A DNA stretch of 18,547 nt, taken from assembly GCA_025966335.1 (NCBI GenBank), contig JAICRS010000026.1, positions 1 to 18,547 of the forward strand, written 5' to 3'. Positions 1 to 7,635 of the stretch are shown here, in pieces. The position numbers and the translations under genes were made by a program. This stretch comes from Nocardioidaceae bacterium (GTDB lineage Bacteria; Actinomycetota; Actinomycetes; Propionibacteriales; Nocardioidaceae). Below the pieces are notes generated by a model. That model was given only the letters and a program-made list of their open reading frames with translations. It had not been told where the DNA came from and ran no database searches. Every line of letters starts with the position of its first letter. The stretch's first letter is position 1.

Positions 1-1694
1 TCGCCGGCGCAGCTGAGGGGCTCCGGCTCGTCCCCGAGCTCGCTGCGGTCTGGCCCGGCCTGCACGTGATGGCCGGGGCGGGGATCCACGGGAGAACGGT
101 CTCGGCGGTGCTCGGTGACCCGGGCGTGCCCGCAGGACGGCGCGCTCGCCTCGCACACAGCCTCGGTGACCTGCTGGCCCGTTTCCACGAACAGCACCTC
201 GCCGACGCACCGCGAAGGTCGGCGACCGAGCAGCTCACGGAGCTCACGGTGGCGACAGCCGCGGCCCGCTCGGCCGACGCCCGGCTCGCAGATCGGCTGG
301 ACGCCGTGCTCGACCTGCTCGCCGCCCGGGTCCCGGCTGCCGGCGTGGACGTGCTCGGGCACGGCGGGTTCCGCGCCGGGCAGGTGCTCCTCTCCGACGA
401 CGGTCGACTCACCGTGCTCGACACCGACGGGGTCTGCGTGTGTGATGCGGGCCGCGACCTGGGCACCGTTCTTGCGCACCTGACCTGGCAGGGCGTGCGT
501 CTACCGAACGAGCGGCCAGTTCTTCGCGGTGCGGCGCATGCCCTGCTCTCGGGCTACGAGAACCGAGCGGGAGCGGTGGAACCGGCGGCGCTTCAGTGGT
601 GGCGTGCCGTCGGACTTCTTCAGGTGGTCGCGCGCCGCTACCGCCGGCTGGAGATCCAGCACTGGTCCGACGTACCCGCCCTGATGGACGCCGCCGCAGA
701 CGTGCTTGGGACCCCTCAGTCGCGGTCGGCCCCGGGAGGCGCGACAGACCTGTTGGACATCCGGCAGATGTCGAAGGTCCTGCGCGTTGCCCTGGCCCGC
801 AGCGCCGGCTCGCCCCCGAGCGTCGAGATCGTCTCGGCCAGCCTGCTCGCCACCGCGCCCGGTCGTCGCACGGTCGTCCGCTACTCCGTCCGCGGTCCGG
901 ACGGTGTCCAGGCCGTCCCGCTCATCGGAAAGGCACTCACCGAGTCACGGCGGGCGCGGCTGCTCCATGAGCACCTTCGCCTGCTCTACGACGGTCCGTT
1001 CGGAGCGGGCGACCTCCGCGTGCCCGAGCCCGTCGCACTGCTGCCGGCGCAGCGGCTCGTGCTCTTCCGCGAGTGCGAGGGGACTCCGCTGGACCAGATC
1101 ACCGAGCCGGCGGACTTCGAGGCGGGCGTCAGGCGTGCCGCCCGGTGGCTTGCCCGTCTGCACATGTCCGACGTGGTGCTGCCACGGACCTTCTCGCTCG
1201 CCCAGGAAGGTGAGAGCACCCGGCAATGGGCGGGAACTGTCGGGCAGGTCCATCCAGCACTGGCTGCACCCGCCCGTGCGCTCGCCGAGGGCTGGGCGAC
1301 GGTCGCGATGTCGGCGGACCTGGTGAAGGAGGTGCCGATCCACAAGGACTTCCACCCGGGACACGTCCTGGTCGGAGACGACCTATGCGTGGTCGACCTG
1401 GACGAGGCGCGGCAGGGCGATCCGGCGTTCGACGTCGCACACTTCTGCTGCTACCTCGAGCTGGGCGGCGGCTACGGAGGCAGCTCCGGCCCCGCTGCCT
1501 TCCTCGACGAGTACGCCGTCGCGACGGGGTGGACGGACAAGGGAACCTACGACCCCTTCTGCGCCTACACCTGGTTGAAGATCGCCAAGCAGCGGACGCT
1601 CGGCAGAGGACCCTGCCGTGCTACCGCGACAGCACGGCGCGCCGCGGAGGTAGAACGCGCTCTGGTGAAGGGGGCCGAATGCCTAAGGAGGTGA
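1..1694 (+). CDS. Tandem two-domain APH-fold phosphotransferase, 5' end outside window
   Basis: The reading frame is open from base 3 with no stop, so the true start lies upstream; the GTG at 66 is internal. About 563 residues are visible. They hold the C-lobe of one APH-like domain (to about residue 235) and a complete second one. In domain 1 the catalytic-loop motif reads HGGFRAGQVLL (codons from 360), with Gly where the catalytic Asp belongs, followed by LDTDG in the metal-binding position; it may be a pseudokinase. Domain 2 has an N-lobe strand APGRRTVVRYSV, a candidate ATP-binding Lys (LIGKAL), a catalytic loop HKDFHPGHVLV with its Asp intact but His replacing the usual Asn, and VDLDEA. 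The family phosphorylates hydroxyls of small molecules or glycans; the substrate here is unknown. It overlaps the glycosyltransferase gene by 16 bp, implying co-translation. The fold call is firm; the reaction is inference. Confidence 0.82.
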   Translation, partial: AGAAEGLRLVPELAAVWPGLHVMAGAGIHGRTVSAVLGDPGVPAGRRARLAHSLGDLLARFHEQHLADAPRRSATEQLTELTVATAAARSADARLADRLDAVLDLLAARVPAAGVDVLGHGGFRAGQVLLSDDGRLTVLDTDGVCVCDAGRDLGTVLAHLTWQGVRLPNERPVLRGAAHALLSGYENRAGAVEPAALQWWRAVGLLQVVARRYRRLEIQHWSDVPALMDAAADVLGTPQSRSAPGGATDLLDIRQMSKVLRVALARSAGSPPSVEIVSASLLATAPGRRTVVRYSVRGPDGVQAVPLIGKALTESRRARLLHEHLRLLYDGPFGAGDLRVPEPVALLPAQRLVLFRECEGTPLDQITEPADFEAGVRRAARWLARLHMSDVVLPRTFSLAQEGESTRQWAGTVGQVHPALAAPARALAEGWATVAMSADLVKEVPIHKDFHPGHVLVGDDLCVVDLDEARQGDPAFDVAHFCCYLELGGGYGGSSGPAAFLDEYAVATGWTDKGTYDPFCAYTWLKIAKQRTLGRGPCRATATARRAAEVERALVKGAECLRR

Positions 1695-2953
1695 TCTACA
1701 TCGTGCGGAGCTGGCCACGCCTCTCGCAGACGTTCATCGTCAACGAGGTGCTGGCCCTCGAGCGACGGGGGCTGGAGCTGGCCGTGTTCAGCCTCGTGCG
1801 TTCCGGCGAGCATCTCGTCCAGCCGCAGGTGGCCGACGTCCGAGCACCGGTGCGCTACCTCGAGGACCAGCTCCGGCGGCCCTGGACCTCACGCATCCGG
1901 TTGCAGCTCGCTGGGTTGCGGGCCGCGCCGCTGCGCTACCTGTTCGTGCTCTGGTTCTGCCTGCGACATCCCGCCCTGGCAGCCGGCTACGGCGACTGCT
2001 CAACGCTTCGATGCTTCTTCCACGCGGTCCGGATCGCGTGCACGATCGACGACATGCGCGCGGCCGGCGCGGAGCCTGCCCACGTCCACGCGCACTTCGC
2101 GCACGACCCTGCACTGGTGGGGATGCTCGTGGCCAGGCTGACCGGACTCCCGTTCAGCTTCACTGCCCACGCCCGCGACCTGGTCCAGATCCCGGGTGAG
2201 AGCCTGGCCGCCCGGGCGGCCGACGCGACCGCCTTGGTCACCTGTTGCACAGCCAACGCCGGCTACATCGACTCGGTGGTTCCACCGGCTGGCAGACCAC
2301 CCGTCCTGGTGATCCACCACGGGGTCGAGCTCGGACGGTTCCTGCCTGCCCCGCGGGAGGCTGCGGCGGGCGTCCCCTGCCTGCTGTCGGTGGGACGCTT
2401 GGTGGAGAAGAAGGGGTATGCCGACCTGCTGCATGCGCTGAGCACGGTGAGAGCCGCCGGCGTGGCTTTCGGATGCCGCATCTACGGCGACGGACCGCTC
2501 CAGCAGGAGCTGACCGAGCTGCGCGACGCGCTCGGCCTGCGGGGGCACGTGGAGCTGATGGGGGCCGCGAGCAACGAGCAGATCCTGGCCGCGTTGCGGG
2601 TCGCCGACGCGTTCGTGCTCTCACCCAAGGTGGTCGACGGGGGAGACCGGGACGGCATCCCGAACGTGCTGGTCGAGGCAATGGCGTGCGGCCTGCCCGT
2701 GGCCACCACGTCGGCGGGTGGAATCACCGAGCTGGTCCAGCATGACGTGAACGGGCTGGTCTCCGAACCCGGCGACGTCGTCGCGATGGCGGCGTCGATC
2801 ACCGGGCTGCTCACCGACCCGGGAAGCCGGGCTCGGCTCGGAGCGGCCGGCCGACGCACCGTCGAACGTGGCTACGACATCGACGTGGCCGCTCGCCGGC
2901 TCGAGCGTGTCCTGCGTCCGCAGCACACCGGCGTGCTCGAGGTGAGCCGGTGA
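1679..2953 (+). CDS. GT4-family glycosyltransferase (WcaL-like)
   Basis: This 424-residue protein would transfer a sugar from a nucleotide-sugar donor to an unknown acceptor at the cytoplasmic face. The N-terminal Rossmann domain opens VIYIVRSWPRLSQTFIVNE, a pattern typical of GT4 enzymes related to colanic-acid transferases. It continues with VHAHFAHDPALVGML and PFSFTAHARDLV. The donor-binding domain shows LLSVGRLVEKKGYADLL and the E-x7-E-type region DGIPNVLVEAMACGLPV. There is no signal peptide or membrane segment. The ATG at 1679 keeps the first beta strand and has AAGGGGG 4 nt upstream. A GTG at 1691 overlaps the upstream stop (GTGA), and a GTG at 1703 lies behind a perfect anti-Shine-Dalgarno match, so the start is not certain. 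It sits between kinase genes, suggesting that a sugar or glycoconjugate is handled by the whole operon. Confidence 0.88.
   Translation: MPKEVIYIVRSWPRLSQTFIVNEVLALERRGLELAVFSLVRSGEHLVQPQVADVRAPVRYLEDQLRRPWTSRIRLQLAGLRAAPLRYLFVLWFCLRHPALAAGYGDCSTLRCFFHAVRIACTIDDMRAAGAEPAHVHAHFAHDPALVGMLVARLTGLPFSFTAHARDLVQIPGESLAARAADATALVTCCTANAGYIDSVVPPAGRPPVLVIHHGVELGRFLPAPREAAAGVPCLLSVGRLVEKKGYADLLHALSTVRAAGVAFGCRIYGDGPLQQELTELRDALGLRGHVELMGAASNEQILAALRVADAFVLSPKVVDGGDRDGIPNVLVEAMACGLPVATTSAGGITELVQHDVNGLVSEPGDVVAMAASITGLLTDPGSRARLGAAGRRTVERGYDIDVAARRLERVLRPQHTGVLEVSR
1685..1696 (+). promoter_or_regulatory. Extended Shine-Dalgarno match inside the glycosyltransferase start region
   Basis: AAGGAGGTGATC is complementary over 12 consecutive bases to the conserved 3' end of bacterial 16S rRNA (GATCACCTCCTT). 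It lies across the stop codon of the upstream kinase and inside codons 3-6 of the glycosyltransferase if that starts at 1679. It could drive re-initiation at GTG 1703, 11 nt after the GGAGG core, or pause ribosomes that began at 1679. The match is direct observation; the role is inferred. Confidence 0.55.
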
Positions 2954-4332
2954 GCACCACACTTTCCAGCACACTGGGTCCGACGGCCGAGGCACAGGCG
3001 GACCATGCGCGCCCGGAGCTCGACCGGTTCGTCGAGGCCCTGCAGCCGGGAGTGATGGGCCTCCGGCTCGCCGCCGCGATCGGGCGGGGACCGCTGACCT
3101 GCCACATACTCGACGCCAAGTACGAGCCGGGCACGCGTGGCATCGTCCTCTACGAGCATGGCGGGCAGCTGCTCCGGGGCGACCTGCTGTCGGCGCCGGA
3201 CGACCCGCCGGACGACCCGCCGGACGACCCGGCGGACGACCCTCCGGACGACCCTGCGGACGAGGCCGCCGGAGAGGCAACGATCGTGGCACCGGGGCTC
3301 CGGATCTGCCGCTTCCCACAGGACCCGGAGCTGCCCGCGCTCGTCCAGGTGATGGATGCCGATCGCGTGGGGCCGGCGCTGGCAGCGGCACTGGACGAGC
3401 AGTCGGGCAGCCTCAGCAGTCACGGGCCCGTCCGGTGCCGGACGTCGCTGCTGCGCTACCGGCCCGGGAAGAGGGCCACCGTGGGCATCTCGTTCGTCGG
3501 GGAGACCGGCCGGTTCGTGGCCAAGGCGTACCACGACCCGGCGAAGGCGGCCGCTGTCGCGCAGGAGGCGCCGGCACTGACCGCCTCGGTCCGGGTCGGG
3601 GGGACACTGTGGTTCGCGCCCACGGTCGCCCACCTGCCCGGACTGGCGCTGGTGGTCCAACGGGCCGTAGGCGGTACGCCGCTCGACGGACTCATCGCGG
3701 CGACCCGCGGAGGTGCGTCCGCGGCGCCGGATGCACTGAGGAGCGCCGCCCGCGCGTTGGCCGAGCTGCACGGCCACGCCCACGTAACCGACCGGCAGCG
3801 TTCGGTCGAACGAGAGCTGCTCCGGTTCGGCGCCAGAGCCGCCCGCATCGCCGGCGTGGCGCCGGAGCTCGGCGCGGCAACCGCGCAGCTCGCGGACCGG
3901 CTGCTCGGGCTCCACGTCGACCTACCGGTCGCCGAAACCGGTGTGGTGCACGGCGACTGCAAGCCCAGTCAGTTCCTGGTCGCAGGCCATCGGGTGTACC
4001 TCATGGACCTGGACCACCTGGGGATCTCCGACCAGGCCGCCGACGTCGGCACGTTCCTGGCGTCCCTGCGCCAGCTCACCGTCCGGGACCACCTCACCGG
4101 ACGACGCGCCGACAGGTCCGGCGTCATGGCTGAGCTCTCGGAGGTGTTCCTCGAGACCTATCTGCAGACGCGTGGCGACGACCGGGTCCGAGCCCGGATC
4201 CGGTGGCAGGAGGGTGTCGCCCTCGAGCGCAAGGCGCTCCGCGCCTTCGCGCGGGCACCGCGCTCACCACTGGCAAGCGCTCTGGTGACGGAGGCACATC
4301 GATGTCTGGACAGACTGACGGAGGCGGGATGA
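2950..4332 (+). CDS. APH-fold phosphotransferase with duplicated N-lobe
   Basis: This 460-residue protein starts at a GTG that overlaps the glycosyltransferase stop (GTGA), with GAGGTGA 4 nt upstream. A first N-lobe-like segment (DAKYEPGTRGIVLYE, about residues 57-71) is followed by an Asp/Pro repeat, then the operon-specific linker GLRICRFPQDPELPALV. A second N-lobe follows (LLRYRPGKRATVGISF), with candidate ATP-binding Lys192 in VAKAY. The C-lobe has HGDCKPSQFLV (catalytic Asp336; Gln where most APH enzymes have Asn) and MDLDHL for metal binding. No membrane segments or signal peptide are seen. The second N-lobe and C-lobe look catalytically complete. It is probably an ATP-dependent kinase of a sugar, glycolipid or small molecule made or exported by this operon. 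The substrate cannot be read from sequence. Confidence 0.88.
   Translation: MSTTLSSTLGPTAEAQADHARPELDRFVEALQPGVMGLRLAAAIGRGPLTCHILDAKYEPGTRGIVLYEHGGQLLRGDLLSAPDDPPDDPPDDPADDPPDDPADEAAGEATIVAPGLRICRFPQDPELPALVQVMDADRVGPALAAALDEQSGSLSSHGPVRCRTSLLRYRPGKRATVGISFVGETGRFVAKAYHDPAKAAAVAQEAPALTASVRVGGTLWFAPTVAHLPGLALVVQRAVGGTPLDGLIAATRGGASAAPDALRSAARALAELHGHAHVTDRQRSVERELLRFGARAARIAGVAPELGAATAQLADRLLGLHVDLPVAETGVVHGDCKPSQFLVAGHRVYLMDLDHLGISDQAADVGTFLASLRQLTVRDHLTGRRADRSGVMAELSEVFLETYLQTRGDDRVRARIRWQEGVALERKALRAFARAPRSPLASALVTEAHRCLDRLTEAG
3196..3264 (+). repeat. In-frame 12-bp tandem repeat encoding (P/A)DDP
   Basis: Five full 12-bp units (consensus CCGGACGACCCG, with G for the first C and T for the last G in some copies) and a partial sixth lie head to tail. 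Each unit is four codons, so copy-number change by slippage keeps the frame. They encode a strongly acidic, proline-rich stretch from about residue 83 of the kinase, placed between its first N-lobe-like segment and the CRFPxDP linker. Confidence 0.9.
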
Positions 4333-7300
4333 CCGTGGCGAACGAGGCTGGCCAGCGACCGAGACCCGCGACCGGTGACCTGCGACGCACGGTCCGGCTG
4401 TTCCGGCGGTTCATGGGCAGGCCGCGGGTCTATGTGGTCGGGCTCCTGCTGCTCGTCTTCGAGGCAGGCACATCCGTGCTCGAGCCGCTGCCGATCGCCT
4501 ACCTCATCGACTTCCTGCAGGGTGCCAAACCCACCCTCCGCGAGCTCGGTGCTCCTTCGTTGCTGGGCTCGGAGCGTTTCGAGACGATCCTGCTCCTGAC
4601 CCTGGCGATCGTGCTCATCGCCGCGGTCAACAGCGCGGCCGACTCGTTGACCGAGGTGTGCATGGCGCGTGGTGGACGGTCCCTGGGATACAGCATTCGG
4701 ATCGCGATGTACTCCCATCTGCAGCGACTGCCGCTGGCGTACCACGACAAGAGGCGGACCGGGGACGTCCTGACCCGGGTCACCGGCGACGTCCTCGTGG
4801 TCGAGGACTTCGTGGTCAAGTCGGTCAGCAACATCCTGGGAAGCGTGCTGGTCCTGGTGGGAAGCTTCGTCTTCCTGCTCTTCCAGTCGTGGAAGGTTGC
4901 CCTCGTCGCGGTCGTGGTGATCCCGATACTGGCATTGGTTTCGAACCACTACTCCCGTCTGATCAAGGTCGCCAGCAAGACCCAGCGCAACCGCGAAGGG
5001 GAGCTCGCCTCGACGGCCCAGGAGATGCTGACCTCGATCCGCCTGGTGCAGAGCTACGGAAGAGGCAGCGTCGACCTTGAGCGGTTCTCCGACCAGACGG
5101 CCAAGAGCATGCACGCCTCGCTCGGCGCCGCGAACATCCAGGCGCGGTTCAGCTTCGTCATCGCTCTCCTCGAGGCGCTGTCCATCTCGGCCGTCATCTG
5201 GCTCGGGGTGTGGCTGGTCGACGGCGACGCGATCACGGTCGGCACGCTGGTGCTCTTCGTCCTGCTGCTGCAGAACATGTTCAAGCCGGCCCGCAAGATC
5301 GTCAGCGAGTGGTACAAGATCGGCAAGGTGTTCGCGAGCGTCGAGCGCATCGAGGACCTGCTCGACCGGGCCGTCGTCGTCGAGGACCTTCCCGACGCGG
5401 TGCCGGCACCGCCGTTGGAGGGCAGGCTCACCTTCCGGCACGTCGGCTTCTCCTACCCGGTCGAGCACGAGGACGGTTCGAAGGGTGTCAGCCGATCGCC
5501 GGTGCTCCACGACATCGACTTCGAGGTGGCTCCCGGCGAGGTGGTCGCCCTGGTCGGCTTCAGCGGCGCCGGAAAGAGCACCATCGCGCAGCTCGTGCCG
5601 CGCCTGTACGACGCGGACCAGGGTGAGGTGTTGGTGGACGGCCTTCCGGTGCGAAGACTCACGCTGGCGTCGCTGCGGACCCAGGTCAGCGTGGTCCTGC
5701 AGGAGACCGTCCTGCTGAGCGGCACCGTCGCCGAGAACATCGGCTATGGCATCGCAGACGCCCGCCAGGAGGACATCGAGGCAGCCGCCCGGATGGCGAA
5801 CGCCCACGACTTCATCAGGGCCATGCCCGACGGCTACTCGACCCATCTCGGCGAACGCGGCTCCACGCTGTCAGGCGGACAGCGCCAGCGGCTCGCCATC
5901 GCCCGCGCGTTCATCCGGCGGGCACCGATCCTCATCCTCGACGAACCGACGACAGGGCTCGACATCGAGTCGGCCCAGAGCGTCATCGGCGCCCTCCGCA
6001 GCCTGATGCGTGGGACGACCACGATCGTGATCTCCCACGACCCGGGCCTGATCCGTTGTGCCGACCGGGTGCTGGTGATCTCCGGTGGTCGGATCGTCGA
6101 GGCAGGTCGCCACGAGACCCTCCTCGAGGCAGGGGGGCCCTACGCCACCCTGTACGCCCGCGACGTGGTCCTCAGCGGCGAGACGAACGGCCGGCGGTCG
6201 GGCCGGTCCGTGGCCCGCGGCACGGACACGGACGGGAACCTCCTCGACCGCCTGCGTGCGCGACTCCCCGCGCTCGAGGACGCACTGGACGTCGAGGTTA
6301 TGGCCGACCGCATCGAGCGCCTGCTCCTGAGCCGGGAGGCGACCCTCGAAGGTATGTCCGTGAGCAAGCTGTGGCTGCGTGGGGACGGTACCTGCAGCGT
6401 GAGGTACCGGTTGCAGCTGCCGCACGGGTTGGTGGAGGGTGACCACCTGACGGTTCTCGGAAGGGTGCATCCGGACGACGCATCGTCCTCCGAGTCGGTC
6501 ACGCGCATCCTGGACCTGTTGGCCGAGGCGCGGGACGGCGTACCGCCCGGTCCTCTGTGGCGCACCTCACCAGGAGTCGTCGCCGAAGCCGGGCTCGTCC
6601 TGTGTCGCTTCCCCCTCGACCCGGACCTGCCCACGCTCGCGGCGGCGATGGACCCGGAGTTCGTGCGGTCGCTGTCAGGTCGCTCGCACGCCAGGCCCAC
6701 GGTGGCCGTGGTGCATCACCCGAGGGAGGGTGCGTGCGTCCTGCGCTACCGGTTCTCGACGGAGCAGGCGCACGTGACCGGTCATCCCTGGCGCACGTTG
6801 TACGGCAAGGTCTATCCCGACGGAACCGGGGACGTGGTGGACGGGTTCCTGCGTGCGCTGGCCCGGGAGCAGGCCGGGCATGGCGTGCTCTACCCGACTC
6901 GGTTCCCGAGGCCGGTCGCGTACGGACCCGCGACGCGACTGCTGATCACTGAGGAGCTGGCCGGTGAGCCCGTCGTCCCCCAGCTGATGAAGACCGTGCT
7001 CGGCGTCGCGGGTGAACAGCACCCGGAGGAGGAGCACGCGCTGCGGGCCGCCGTGCGCGCGTCGGGCCGCGCGCTCGCCGTACTTCACTGCAGCGACGTG
7101 GCCACGGCGCCGGTGCACTCCGCAACCGATGAGCTCGCGGCGGTCCGACGCGAGCTCGAGGTGGTCGGTGTGATCTGGCCCGAGGTGGCTGAGCGGGTGC
7201 GCCGCCGCATCGACCGGCTGTCCGAGGGCGTGCCCGACGCGCCGGACCTCGTCCTCTCCCACGGTGACTTCACTCCGTCGCAGGTGCTGCTGGACGGCCG

Positions 7301-7631
7301 CACGCCTGCCGTCGTCGACTTCGACACGCTCTGCTGGGCCGATCCGGCGCTGGACCTCGGCCGCTACCTGGCTCATCTCGAGCTGTTGGGGCGGAAGGTC
7401 GGAGGCGCGTCGGTCACCACTCTGGTGGAGGAGCTGACCGACCAGTTCCTCAGCGGCTACGGCGAGGCGACCGCGCGGACGGCGTCCGGGGCGGCTGCGG
7501 TCGACCGGATCGCGTTCTACCGGGCGACGACGCTGGCCCGCTCCGCCCTGAACTCGTGTCGCCAGCTCAAGAGCTACCGCCTCGAGCTCGCCATGTCCCT
7601 GCTCGACGGCGCTCACGCCGGAAAGGGCTGA
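4329..7631 (+). CDS. ABC exporter (TMD-NBD) fused to a C-terminal APH-fold kinase
   Basis: This is a 1100-residue fusion. Residues about 25-340 form a type IV (MsbA/ABCB-like) six-helix exporter domain with clear hydrophobic segments (for example VYVVGLLLLVFEAG and ILLLTLAIVLIAAV). The ATPase domain has Walker A GFSGAGKST (from residue 410), Q-loop VVLQE, signature LSGGQ (514), Walker B ILILDEP (Asp538, Glu539) and H-loop His570, so it looks active as a homodimer. From about residue 640 comes a degenerate N-lobe (LGRVHPDD, Arg712 in the Lys position), the linker GLVLCRFPLDPDLPTL, a second N-lobe (YGKVYPDG, Lys827) and a C-lobe with HGDFTPSQVLL (Asp980) and VDFDTL (Asp997, Asp999). The chosen ATG overlaps the upstream stop (ATGA) with GGAGG 4 nt before it; an in-frame ATG at 4302 lacks this support. 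The protein would phosphorylate and export, or be gated by phosphorylation of, an unknown substrate. Confidence 0.9.
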   Translation: MTVANEAGQRPRPATGDLRRTVRLFRRFMGRPRVYVVGLLLLVFEAGTSVLEPLPIAYLIDFLQGAKPTLRELGAPSLLGSERFETILLLTLAIVLIAAVNSAADSLTEVCMARGGRSLGYSIRIAMYSHLQRLPLAYHDKRRTGDVLTRVTGDVLVVEDFVVKSVSNILGSVLVLVGSFVFLLFQSWKVALVAVVVIPILALVSNHYSRLIKVASKTQRNREGELASTAQEMLTSIRLVQSYGRGSVDLERFSDQTAKSMHASLGAANIQARFSFVIALLEALSISAVIWLGVWLVDGDAITVGTLVLFVLLLQNMFKPARKIVSEWYKIGKVFASVERIEDLLDRAVVVEDLPDAVPAPPLEGRLTFRHVGFSYPVEHEDGSKGVSRSPVLHDIDFEVAPGEVVALVGFSGAGKSTIAQLVPRLYDADQGEVLVDGLPVRRLTLASLRTQVSVVLQETVLLSGTVAENIGYGIADARQEDIEAAARMANAHDFIRAMPDGYSTHLGERGSTLSGGQRQRLAIARAFIRRAPILILDEPTTGLDIESAQSVIGALRSLMRGTTTIVISHDPGLIRCADRVLVISGGRIVEAGRHETLLEAGGPYATLYARDVVLSGETNGRRSGRSVARGTDTDGNLLDRLRARLPALEDALDVEVMADRIERLLLSREATLEGMSVSKLWLRGDGTCSVRYRLQLPHGLVEGDHLTVLGRVHPDDASSSESVTRILDLLAEARDGVPPGPLWRTSPGVVAEAGLVLCRFPLDPDLPTLAAAMDPEFVRSLSGRSHARPTVAVVHHPREGACVLRYRFSTEQAHVTGHPWRTLYGKVYPDGTGDVVDGFLRALAREQAGHGVLYPTRFPRPVAYGPATRLLITEELAGEPVVPQLMKTVLGVAGEQHPEEEHALRAAVRASGRALAVLHCSDVATAPVHSATDELAAVRRELEVVGVIWPEVAERVRRRIDRLSEGVPDAPDLVLSHGDFTPSQVLLDGRTPAVVDFDTLCWADPALDLGRYLAHLELLGRKVGGASVTTLVEELTDQFLSGYGEATARTASGAAAVDRIAFYRATTLARSALNSCRQLKSYRLELAMSLLDGAHAGKG

Positions 7632-7635
7632 ACCG

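Noticed and set aside
1226..1678. Upstream extension of the glycosyltransferase frame
   Set aside because: The extra 151 codons overlap the second kinase domain and are Gly/Arg-rich; family homology starts near the ATG at 1679.
3196..3264. The 12-bp repeat as a CRISPR-like or regulatory iteron array
   Set aside because: Units abut with no spacers, keep the reading frame and encode (P/A)DDP within a coding gene.
4203..4328. Earlier in-frame starts for the ABC-kinase fusion (4203, 4302)
   Set aside because: They lie within the previous kinase gene and lack a good ribosome-binding site, while ATG 4329 has GGAGG and an ATGA overlap.
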